Shown: piece by piece, positions 16,417-24,517 of the stretch
Position numbering within the stretch: position 1 is the stretch's first letter
How the letters are laid out: each line of letters starts with the position of its first letter
Source of the DNA: SW132 sp038150125
Lineage (GTDB): Bacteria > Bacteroidota > Rhodothermia > Balneolales > Balneolaceae
Reading direction: 5' to 3'
Assembly: GCF_038150125.1 (NCBI RefSeq)
Contig: NZ_JBBVMF010000007.1
Span: forward strand, 62,001 to 126,000
Length of the DNA: 64,000 nucleotides
Notes under the pieces: model-generated
What the model saw: the letters and a program-made list of their open reading frames with translations, nothing else
Told to the model about the DNA's origin: nothing
Database searches by the model: none
Program-made: the position numbers and the translations under genes

Positions 16417-17889
16417 CTACTGCTTCACGTGAATTTTCTTTTCGTCAGCACTGAATTGAGACGGTCGGCGAAACCGCACATCGGTGGCGTCGGCTTTTTC
16501 GAATGTATCAAACATTTCCTGCCTCATCTGTTGTACCCGTTCCTGGTGTTCAGGAACATCGATCAAATTGTGCATTTCATTTGGATCGGTCTCCAAATCG
16601 TAAAGTTCATTCTTATCCCATACTCCGTGGTAGTAGATATATTTATAACGGTCACCCCGAATCGCATAGGTAGTGGGTGTATGAGGAAAAGAGTGTTCCC
16701 AGAAGTATTGGTACACAAAAGTTGATCGCCAGTCATCAATCTGCTCACCCCTTAATAACGGCAGGAAGGATTGGCCATCTAACGCATGATCCTCAGGCAT
16801 GGAGCCTCCGGCAAGATCCAGCCAGGTTGGACTCATATCAATGTTCATTACGTTTTCTTCTATCACGGTTCCCGGTTCAATCATCCCCGGTGCCCAAGCC
16901 AGCATCGGCACCCGCATCGATTCCTCGTATGCCTGTCGTTTATCAATGAGCCCGTGCTCGCCAAGCATAAAGCCATTGTCGCCCATATAGATGACAAGTG
17001 TTTCCTCAGCCAGTCCTTCATTTTCCAGGTACTCTATTACACGGGCAACGCTTTCATCTACAGCCAGAAGCGACTCGCTGTAACGTGTAATAATCTCATC
17101 GAGATGTTTGGGGTGATCATCCCGGTTGTGGTACATATAGTCCACACCGTGCCAGCTATAACGTTGTTCTCGAACCCAATCGGGTTTTCCTTCGTAGTTG
17201 CTTTCAATATTTTTCATCGACTGAGGTTGCGGGATATACGCATCGGCGTACTCTCCTTCATGCCGCTGAGAGGGTTCAAATTCAGCATGAACAGCCTTGT
17301 GTGAGAGATAGGCAAAAAACGGTTGATCGCGGTCAATCTCATCCAACCAGTCAATGGTGTAGTCGGTCAGGATATCTGTGATGTATCCCTCATAATCATC
17401 CCGTTCACCATCAATATTTAAGGTGGGGTTATAATAAACACCCTGTCCCCGGAAACTAACCCATCGGTCAAAACCCGGTTTGGGATTGTCGTGATCACCA
17501 CCGATATGCCATTTTCCAAAGTAGCCCGTTTGGTAGCCGGCTTGTTGAAGAGACTCACCAATCATGGCTGTACCTTCAGGCATGATGTTGTGATTGTCGA
17601 CAACACCGTGGCGAAACGGATATTGTCCCGTAAGGATTGACGCCCGGCTTGGCGAACAGAGCGATGTGCTTACAAATGCATTGGCAAGATGCGCCCCTTC
17701 CTCAGCCATGCGGTCCATCGCCGGTGTTTCCAAAAAATCGGGACTATTGGGATGGAAGCTCATGTAATCGTATCGGTGATCATCTGCCAGGATAAAGATT
17801 ACGTTTTTAGGTTGCTGTTGAGCAAAGCTAAGAGTACTGCATATCAGCAAAAGAGAGATGAGAAATGAGAATATCGAAATTTGTTTCAT
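16417..17889 (-). CDS. Secreted type I sulfatase
   Basis: 490 aa with a signal peptide (about 1-23, ending SFAQQ). Sulfatase domain: metal-binding Asp pair ADDH near 35-38, the formylglycine motif C78-S-P-S-R82 in LCSPSRASILTGQYP, GKWHIGG, and the C-terminal metal loop MGDNGFMLGEHG. It should remove sulfate esters from a carbohydrate or aryl substrate in the periplasm once Cys78 is converted to formylglycine; the converting enzyme is not in this window. The general shape resembles heparan/uronate sulfatases of marine degraders, but the substrate is not predictable. It is the first gene of the block running into ankyrin and cytochrome genes. Confidence 0.92.
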   Translation of the reverse strand: MKQISIFSFLISLLLICSTLSFAQQQPKNVIFILADDHRYDYMSFHPNSPDFLETPAMDRMAEEGAHLANAFVSTSLCSPSRASILTGQYPFRHGVVDNHNIMPEGTAMIGESLQQAGYQTGYFGKWHIGGDHDNPKPGFDRWVSFRGQGVYYNPTLNIDGERDDYEGYITDILTDYTIDWLDEIDRDQPFFAYLSHKAVHAEFEPSQRHEGEYADAYIPQPQSMKNIESNYEGKPDWVREQRYSWHGVDYMYHNRDDHPKHLDEIITRYSESLLAVDESVARVIEYLENEGLAEETLVIYMGDNGFMLGEHGLIDKRQAYEESMRVPMLAWAPGMIEPGTVIEENVMNIDMSPTWLDLAGGSMPEDHALDGQSFLPLLRGEQIDDWRSTFVYQYFWEHSFPHTPTTYAIRGDRYKYIYYHGVWDKNELYDLETDPNEMHNLIDVPEHQERVQQMRQEMFDTFEKADATDVRFRRPSQFSADEKKIHVKQ

Positions 17890-18143
17890 ATCTAAGTTAG
17901 TTTATTGTTTTTAACAGGGAGACAATAATGAAGGAATTAATCCGGATAATTCTCCAGAATTTCATGGACTTAGAATGTCAGATTTTCCTGCTTTTGCAGC
18001 TGGTAATCCCGGCAAAGTAGCCTTTTGCAGTTTTGGGGATCAGTCAGCAGGCGGAAACCGCACTGAATATCCAGAGGCATGCCTGGCGCATAATTAAGCA
18101 TGACGGTATTAACGTTAATTACCGGGCATTTTCATTCAAACAG

Positions 18144-18947
18144 TTATTCCATATGCTCTTTAATACTGAATTGATCGTTATCAAGCGGACGGATCCAGAT
18201 GTTTCGGAAACTCACTTTCGAGTTGTGATCTTGCAACTGAAGGGGAGCTTTTCCGTGCGCTTCATATTCCGGGTAACCGATATATGGAGTATGACCGTAG
18301 ATCTCGGTGTTATTTTGCACAACCACTCCATTCCATATAACCGTAATTCTCGCCGGTTCTTTCAGTGATCCGTCGTCGTTAAATCTTGGTGCTTTGTAAG
18401 AGATGTTGTAGGATTCCCACTCTCCCGGTTTTTTTGTTGGATTAACCAATGGGGATGTTTGCTTATAAATGCTGCCGGCCATCCCGTTAACGTATGTTGG
18501 ATTTTGATAGGCATCCAATACCTGGAGTTCATACCGGCTTTGCAGGAAGATACCACTATTGCCGCGGTCCTGACCTTCATGTTCCATATTCATCGGTGAT
18601 CTCCATTCAATATTGAGCTGCACATCACCGAATGATTCTTTGGTTTCTATTCCGCCTGTTCCGGGCACTACAGTCAAAGCACCATCTTCCTCAATTTCCC
18701 AACCAACATCACCGCCGTCAAAAGATTGCCAACGATTGGTGTCGGTGCCATCAAAAAGGATTATAGCATCCGATGGAGCATCGAAAAAGATGTTGTCACC
18801 CGAATCAATTACGGGCACTTCAGGTTCATAAAATTCAGTGTCTTCCGGTTCCATATCCTGATTTTGGGCACAGGATACTGTTACGGTTCCGAATAAAAGA
18901 AGTAAAGCAATAAGAGAAGCAAGTTTGGGATTTAGTATAGTATTCAT
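18144..18947 (-). CDS. 3-keto-glycoside hydrolase-like lipoprotein (DUF1080)
   Basis: 267 aa. Signal peptide with lipobox TVSC (Cys26). The rest is the DUF1080/3-keto-disaccharide hydrolase fold, a concanavalin-like sandwich: ILFDGTDTNRWQSFDGG, NSGIFLQSRYELQVLD, WESYNISYKAP and VVVQNNTEIYGHT are typical. Family members cleave or hydrate glycosides previously oxidised at C3. The Gfo/Idh/MocA oxidoreductase 60 bases upstream is the kind of enzyme that makes such 3-keto sugars, so the pair likely acts in one pathway; this is inference from context. Confidence 0.87.
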   Translation of the reverse strand: MNTILNPKLASLIALLLLFGTVTVSCAQNQDMEPEDTEFYEPEVPVIDSGDNIFFDAPSDAIILFDGTDTNRWQSFDGGDVGWEIEEDGALTVVPGTGGIETKESFGDVQLNIEWRSPMNMEHEGQDRGNSGIFLQSRYELQVLDAYQNPTYVNGMAGSIYKQTSPLVNPTKKPGEWESYNISYKAPRFNDDGSLKEPARITVIWNGVVVQNNTEIYGHTPYIGYPEYEAHGKAPLQLQDHNSKVSFRNIWIRPLDNDQFSIKEHME

Positions 18948-19007
18948 TGAATGATTTGCACTTTAATTTATAATTGAGTGGCTTTTGATGTTCAATTTAT
19001 AATTGAT

Positions 19008-20324
19008 TCAAATGCTTGGAAACGTCCACGGATTTCTGTAGTCCGGTTTGATAATATCCGAATATTCATGCTCATCAACCAATTCGCCCGTGCTGTACCA
19101 CTTCAGTGTATCCCCTGTGAGGTACGAAAGATTCCCCAGGTGAGCGTACATGGCCGCTAAGTGACCTGCCTCAATAGGAGCCGCTGCCGTTTCATTTCCG
19201 CGAATACTTTCAATGAAATTATTGGCGTGAACATCATGATAAGAGGAATCTCCTTCTTCTGAAATCCTTTCAACAAGCGGTCGGTCATCTTCTCCTTCAA
19301 CCGGGATAATTTCCCAGCTCTCACGATTCACTACAAGTGTGCCTTTATTCCCTATAAATGCAATTCCATAATGGCGATTATAGGGCCCTATTTCAAGTCC
19401 GCCGGTATGCTTCCATTCCATATTAAAGTCATCAAATGCATAGGTAGTAGTCTGTGTATCAGTCACTTCAATCGCTCGGTCCATTCCTGAAAAAATGCCG
19501 CCAATAGAGTGAATCGAGTTTGGCATTCCCTCGACCTCCATTGCCCAGAGTGCAATATCCAGCAGGTGAACACCCCAGTCGGTCTGCACCCCGCCGCCAT
19601 AAGGCCAGAAAAATCTCCATGAACCGTGGAAATGATTTTGGTTGAAAGCACGGTTTGGTGCGGGTCCTAACCACATGTTGTAATCCACTCCTTCAGGCAC
19701 GGGACTGTTCTCCACAGGATCAGCACCTATTCCATACCCAAAATTTCCCCAAAGATCTACCTGTCGGATTTTTCCGAGATGTCCGGACTGAACAAGATCA
19801 ACTACACGTTGCCAATGAGCACCGCTTCGCTGCTGCTGGCCAACCTGAACCACATGACCATAATAGTTTGCCGCTTTCTTCATTACGTTGATTTCTGCAA
19901 TAGAATTGGCCAGCGGTTTTTCAACGTAAACATGTTTTCCTGCTTCAAGGGCGTGAACTGTCTGCAGGCAGTGCCAGTGATCTGGGGTTCCAACAATCAC
20001 GGCATCAAGGTCATCGTTTTCGAGTAATTTTCGATAATCACTATAAAGCTCCGGCGTTTCTCCAGTCATCTGTTCAACATCCGCAGATCGATTCTCCAAA
20101 ATATTTTGGTCAACATCACATAAACCAATACAGTTAACACCTTCAACATTTAGTGCATTTGTCAAGTCACCAAAACCCATCGATCGGCATCCGATAAGGG
20201 CTATATTTACAGTGTCTGACGGAGCAACGGTGAAATTTTTGAGGCTTGAAAAGGGCGCAACTGATGCCGCTGCCAGAGCCGAACTTGTAGTTCTGATAAA
20301 TTGGCGTCGTGTATATTTGGTCAT
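19008..20324 (-). CDS. Tat-exported Gfo/Idh/MocA oxidoreductase
   Basis: 438 aa. A twin-arginine signal (RRQFIRTTSSALAAASVAPF) heads the protein, so it is folded with its NAD(P) cofactor before export. Rossmann segment NIALIGCRSMGFGD near 40-53, the conserved EKPLANS near 135, and a DWGVHLLDIALW sugar/catalytic helix follow. Predicted to oxidise or reduce a sugar hydroxyl in the periplasm. Together with the DUF1080 lipoprotein gene downstream it suggests 3-keto-glycoside chemistry, flanked on both sides by sulfatases. Confidence 0.9.
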   Translation of the reverse strand: MTKYTRRQFIRTTSSALAAASVAPFSSLKNFTVAPSDTVNIALIGCRSMGFGDLTNALNVEGVNCIGLCDVDQNILENRSADVEQMTGETPELYSDYRKLLENDDLDAVIVGTPDHWHCLQTVHALEAGKHVYVEKPLANSIAEINVMKKAANYYGHVVQVGQQQRSGAHWQRVVDLVQSGHLGKIRQVDLWGNFGYGIGADPVENSPVPEGVDYNMWLGPAPNRAFNQNHFHGSWRFFWPYGGGVQTDWGVHLLDIALWAMEVEGMPNSIHSIGGIFSGMDRAIEVTDTQTTTYAFDDFNMEWKHTGGLEIGPYNRHYGIAFIGNKGTLVVNRESWEIIPVEGEDDRPLVERISEEGDSSYHDVHANNFIESIRGNETAAAPIEAGHLAAMYAHLGNLSYLTGDTLKWYSTGELVDEHEYSDIIKPDYRNPWTFPSI

Positions 20325-20784
20325 AGTAGCAAGGTTTTCTTAGCGAACGATGATGCTATTGTTGAGTCCTTAACTATAAATGATTTTTTTTAAGGATGAA
20401 AGCGGTTTTATCCAATTGATTTGCAGCTTCTTCCATTTATTGTATAACCTTATAAACACACAAATGCTAGGCTGATCTCTTCCTATGGTTATGGCTGCTC
20501 AAAGCCTGTCATTATCGCTTCGGGTGCATATAAAGTGCAAGCAATTGTTATTCAGAACTCACAAATTGAGTCTATCAGCCAATCACTCAAAAGCCCGAAA
20601 TGTATATCCGGAAGCGGCGGCTTCCTGGTTTTCACATCCATCCATAAACCGACGACTGGGGTTTTTTGATCTTCGCAGTTTCAATTAGAAGAACAAGAGT
20701 TTATCATCAAAATTTTAGAGTAAAGTAGTTACATCATTTGGATTGATATTGATATGGATCGGTTTTTGCGACAGGTAAACCACT
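20325..20784. other. 460-base gap without a recognised gene
   Basis: Lies between the Gfo/Idh start and the second sulfatase stop. A 67-codon open stretch at 20485-20688 has no family resemblance I can name and no ribosome site. Probably untranslated region and the promoter for the oxidoreductase. Confidence 0.4.
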
Positions 20785-22320
20785 TCATTGCTGATTCTCA
20801 TACATCAAATTCTTCATTTTATTCAGGACATCTGCATAATCCGGATCATGTGCAAGGTTACGGGTCTCTTCGTAATCTTCCTGATAGTCATAAAGCTCCC
20901 GGGCAATGACCTGGTTTCCCGGTTCGGGGTGGAAGAAATTGGTTCCATCCCATTCGGGGTTCACAACCCACTCGGTATAACGGTAGCGATCGCTTCGTAT
21001 GGAATATCCCATTCCATTGGGATCACCGTGAATATTCCTGGGATACTGGCTGAGTGCATAGGGCTTCCAATCTGAGGCCGGATTTTCCATAAGTGGCACA
21101 AAGCTTTGCCCCTGAATCATTTCTGGCATTTCCAATCCGGCAAATTCAACCAGTGTTGGAAATATATCAAGAAGTTCTACCGGCCTTTTAACCACGGTTT
21201 TGGAAAACAGATCCGGATGGCGAAACATCAGGGCACTGTGAGTGGCCTGTTCGTAATTGGTATGTTTGCACCACATCCCATGATCTCCCAGATGGTACCC
21301 ATGATCTCCGAACAGTACAATCGCTGTATTTTCATCAAGGCCGGTTTCTTCCAGCGCATCCAGTATAATGCCTATCTGTGCATCTATAAAACTGACTGAC
21401 GCATAGTATCCATGTGTCAGCTCCAGCTGTTTCTCTTCGGGTATAGGTTCTCCACGTCCTGGAATATCGGGATAATTACGCAGTTCCCAGGAGTCCTGAA
21501 AGGCAAATTCCGGGGCTCCTTCCGGCATTTTCATGAAATCAGGGAGTGAGATTTCGGCCGGGTCATACAGATCCCAATATTTTCTGGGCGCAGAAAAGGG
21601 TAGGTGCGGACGAATAAAACCGATTGCATAGAAAAATGGCTCTTCAGTTCCAGCTTTCCCTTGTAGAGCTTCTACTAGTTCCATCGTCATATGGCCATCC
21701 GAATAGGCAATATCCGGTACATCGGCAATTTCGACTGATGGTCCACGTGTAAACAGGTAGTGTTCAAGGCCATTTAGGCCTCTCTCTTCAGCAAACTTGT
21801 CACGCATTCTATTATATGCAATGTTGTCTTTATCGGCGTAGTCCTTATGCCCGCCCATGTTCCATCCTTCTGTCCAGGCAAACGAATCATACGTCTCTGA
21901 GCCGGGACGCAGATCATGTTCCCTTCCTCGCCCCGGGAAATGAAACAACTTGCCCCAGCCCCTTGTCGAATAGCCATGTTCCTTGAAATGCTGAGGAATA
22001 GTCACTACTCCAGGAACCGTTTCACGGACATGAGTATTCAGATCATATACGCGAGTGGAATCAGGACGTAAACCTGTGAGCAGACTGGCACGTGAAGGTG
22101 AACAAATAGCCTGCTGACTATAGGCATTTGTAAATAATATGCCTTCGTTGGCCAGTCGGTCAAAATTTGGCGTGTGGATAATATCATGTCCGTACACATT
22201 CAGCATAGGTTTGAGATCATCCACTGAGATGAACAGGATATTCATCGGATCTTTGTCTGTGTTGCCTGAAAATAAAAAAAAGGCCGCTATAGAAAACAGA
22301 ATGAGTGATATACGTGGCAA
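20785..22320 (-). CDS. Secreted sulfatase, iduronate-2-sulfatase-like
   Basis: 511 aa with signal peptide (about 1-19). Motifs: ISVDDLKPML metal site, NVYG, formylglycine motif C73-S-P-S-R77, GKLFHFPGRG, and the late FGDHGYHLGDHGMWCKHTNYE-type loop. The DDLKP...YG opening and the HxxGDHGxWxKHTN loop are typical of iduronate-2-sulfatase-like enzymes of marine bacteria. It is upstream of, and on the same strand as, the Gfo/Idh, DUF1080 and first sulfatase genes; the 460-base gap after it suggests its own transcript or a long leader. Confidence 0.9.
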   Translation of the reverse strand: MPRISLILFSIAAFFLFSGNTDKDPMNILFISVDDLKPMLNVYGHDIIHTPNFDRLANEGILFTNAYSQQAICSPSRASLLTGLRPDSTRVYDLNTHVRETVPGVVTIPQHFKEHGYSTRGWGKLFHFPGRGREHDLRPGSETYDSFAWTEGWNMGGHKDYADKDNIAYNRMRDKFAEERGLNGLEHYLFTRGPSVEIADVPDIAYSDGHMTMELVEALQGKAGTEEPFFYAIGFIRPHLPFSAPRKYWDLYDPAEISLPDFMKMPEGAPEFAFQDSWELRNYPDIPGRGEPIPEEKQLELTHGYYASVSFIDAQIGIILDALEETGLDENTAIVLFGDHGYHLGDHGMWCKHTNYEQATHSALMFRHPDLFSKTVVKRPVELLDIFPTLVEFAGLEMPEMIQGQSFVPLMENPASDWKPYALSQYPRNIHGDPNGMGYSIRSDRYRYTEWVVNPEWDGTNFFHPEPGNQVIARELYDYQEDYEETRNLAHDPDYADVLNKMKNLMYENQQ

Positions 22321-22605
22321 AATGGAGGATGTTTATTATTCAACGATTTAGTGTTTATCTGAGGCTGTTAATCTGGTTCAGGTTTCAGCCTGCTAATGGA
22401 GACATTATGATATACGTTAGTCTGGATGAGGGAGCCAAAACACTCGTAAAAGCAGATCTTACCCTTGTCAAGGTCGAGTGACTGGAACAGAGTTGATAAC
22501 GTCAGTTTTACAGCCGGCACATCTTTGATACATTAAAACGGTTTAAATTCGATGTGTCTATTATGTTAAAAACAACGGTCATTCACAACAGTTTTGATTG
22601 AATCC

Positions 22606-22740
22606 AGTGATTGTGTTCTTTTGCTGCTAGCAGACATCCCAAACCAGCTCAATTCGGTTATCGATGTATTTGCTGATGTTGGCGTAACGCTGCTTGATGT
22701 TTTGAATGCTATCCGAATTCAAAAGATGGATTTCGGATAG
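22606..22740 (+). pseudogene. C-terminal remnant of a P1B-type ATPase
   Basis: In one frame the sequence gives VLLLLADIPNQLNSVIDVFA followed by DVGVTLLDVLNAIRIQKMDF and a stop, closely matching the end of the intact ATPase at 10300-12252 (FADVGVTLLAVLNAVRIQKM). Nucleotide identity is also obvious (tttgctgatgttggcgtaac). Nothing upstream in the 260-base gap can be read as the rest of the enzyme. It is a decayed second copy of the C-terminus. Confidence 0.8.
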
Positions 22741-23135
22741 TGATGAGTGAATGATATACAAATTATTAATCCAATCTTATTTACAGCTTTTCATGAGGTC
22801 TTATTAAGCCGCTTAGGTCATTCAGTAAGTAAGATTCGATATTTTTATCATTCGATAGGACAAAATTTGTTGTTTTAACAGTTCAAGCCATTGTAGTAAA
22901 CGGCGCAGAGTCCCTTGGGATGTTAAAAAAGGATCTGCAAAAGCAAAGTCCCGTTCTCTATAATAAATTAAGGATGTTCTAAATGGTAGTTCAAAAAAAA
23001 CTTGCCACCCAACCACAAGCTTTCCCGTGGATCCTACAAAATTATGATGTAAAGAGTTGAATTTCTTCCTTTTAATGTGAATTATAGACTGTGATTCAAA
23101 AAATATAAACATCGTAAAAAACTGGGGACATAGTT

Positions 23136-23534
23136 ATGAACTTTCAAGGAATGAAGAAGTTAAACGATTTGGCACCACTTCTGCTAAGAATAGGTGTAGG
23201 CGTCATTTTTATTGTGGCTGGATGGGGAAAACTGAACGGAATAGAAGGAGTTCAAGGATTTTTCGGTGATCTTGGAATTCCTTTACCCGGATTAATGGCG
23301 TGGGTTGTAGCAATCGTTGAGTTTTTTGGCGGGCTGATGGTTTTACTTGGAGCATATATTCGAATTCCCGCGATGTTACTGGCATTTACCATGGTTGTGG
23401 CTATACTGACAACAAAACTAGGAGGCGAATTCAGCGCCGCAAGACTGGATATTATGCTGCTATTGACCACATTGGCACTCTTTTTCCTCGGAAGCGGGAA
23501 ATATTCAGTGGATGATAAACTTGACAGGAGCTGA
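23136..23534 (+). CDS. DoxX family membrane protein
   Basis: 132 aa, four predicted membrane spans, with the DoxX opening LLRIGVGVIFIVAGWGKL and the second-span pattern VAIVEFFGGLMVLLGAYIRI. Small inner-membrane proteins of this family are associated with redox or thiol stress in some bacteria, but no activity can be assigned here. It stands alone and is followed by a good intrinsic terminator at 23580-23606. Confidence 0.88.
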   Translation: MNFQGMKKLNDLAPLLLRIGVGVIFIVAGWGKLNGIEGVQGFFGDLGIPLPGLMAWVVAIVEFFGGLMVLLGAYIRIPAMLLAFTMVVAILTTKLGGEFSAARLDIMLLLTTLALFFLGSGKYSVDDKLDRS

Positions 23535-23579
23535 CTAACTTCTACAGAGAATTTTTAGAAATATACTTCCAATAAAAGT

Positions 23580-23606
23580 CCTGTAGTTAATTCTACAGGC
23601 TTTTTT
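23580..23606 (+). terminator. Intrinsic terminator of the DoxX gene
   Basis: Stem cctgtag (23580-23586) and ctacagg (23593-23599), 6-base loop, then c and six T. It lies 46 bases after the stop codon. Confidence 0.8.
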
Positions 23607-23651
23607 GTGTTTGGAATAATCATTTAACATTAATTTTTAAGAAACGACTTA

Positions 23652-23722
23652 TGAGTCCACTCCGAAAAGTCAGATTTAGTGCCGCTAATTTTCAGAGGGC
23701 ATGACTTTTCGGAGTGGACTCA
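23652..23722. repeat. Perfect 21-base inverted repeat (small MITE-like element)
   Basis: Left arm 23652-23672 (tgagtccactccgaaaagtc plus a) and right arm 23702-23722 are exact reverse complements, separated by 29 bases. No T tract follows, so it is unlikely to be a terminator. It resembles the paired ends of a transposable element with its interior lost. Confidence 0.7.
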
Positions 23723-23846
23723 CTTATAGATCTCAAATCTCAAATCTTTCTGATGAGAGGAATCTGCATAGTTTCACAATCCATATATCTGTACCGACGG
23801 AAATTACCTAATCACCTAATCACATAATACCAAACTCCCAATCCAC

Positions 23847-24143
23847 TAATTCTCAACCACAATAAACCGTATCGCCTGGCCGCCGCCGGGAGCGAGTTCC
23901 AACACAAGATTATCTCCAGCCGTGACCTCTTTCTCTTCCGTTGCAAACCCATATGGATTCGACTCCCAGTCTGCATCCTCCGAATCGTGATAAATTTCCG
24001 CAACGTATTGTTTTCCGTCATCAAGGAATTCCAGTTCGATGTCGAACGTGCGTGCTTCCTCATCCGTCACGCTGCCGAGGTACCAGTCGTCACTGTTCCT
24101 ATTTTTCTGACATTAGTGATGAGGTTGACCATCTCAGTAAATA
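23847..24143 (-). pseudogene. C-terminal remnant of a GH97 glycosidase
   Basis: The last 80 or so residues match the intact GH97 gene at 27678-29717: SDDWYLGS, then EEART, GKQYVAEIY, DADWESNPYGF, GDNLVLELAPGGGQAIRF and VVEN before the stop. Upstream of about 24105 the alignment continues at the DNA level but shifts frame (a base is lost), and it ends near 24143. The strings around the stop codon are also shared with the intact gene, so the duplication included some 3' flank. Confidence 0.85.
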
Positions 24144-24517
24144 AAACCCAAATAAGAACTCAGGGCTTTTATGCAGGAAAAAATGTTTAACCATAACATT
24201 GATCGATTTCTACATTAATAAGATTTGGTAGAAAAGCATCTGAAAATTGGAGGTAAAAAACTCCTTTTTGTGAGCGGCACCCGGTTATTTGAATCCAGAG
24301 AAAGAGGTGATTTTATCAACATTAATTTCTTCTGTTAGAAGAGAAACAGCAAAAAATATTTAAATCATAGCTTTGATATTAGTATGAAAACCGAGTCAAA
24401 ACTATAATTAGTGGTCGTTTAAATGTTGAAGCGCAATCGTTTGTGACTTTTTTTTGAAACAAGAATTAAAGAGGTCCGTAGATCAGCCATATAAATTTTA
24501 TTTAACATCTAATATCT
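24144..24517. other. Gap upstream of DUF5916 gene
   Basis: 374 bases, AT-rich, with no gene recognised. It should hold the promoter and leader of the DUF5916 gene, but no element matches the Bacteroidota promoter consensus well enough to call. Confidence 0.35.

Noticed and set aside
20485..20688. 67-codon plus-strand frame in the gap before the Gfo/Idh gene
   Set aside because: No ribosome site, no motif, and opposite to the surrounding transcription.
22408..22482. Frame with KADLTLVK resembling a P-type ATPase stretch before the ATPase remnant
   Set aside because: The similarity is a few residues only and is followed at once by stops; too weak to extend the remnant upstream.
22822..23112. 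96-codon minus-strand open frame before the DoxX gene
   Set aside because: No ribosome site, no recognised motif, and it lies in a region of decayed sequence. It could be a relic, but I cannot support a gene.
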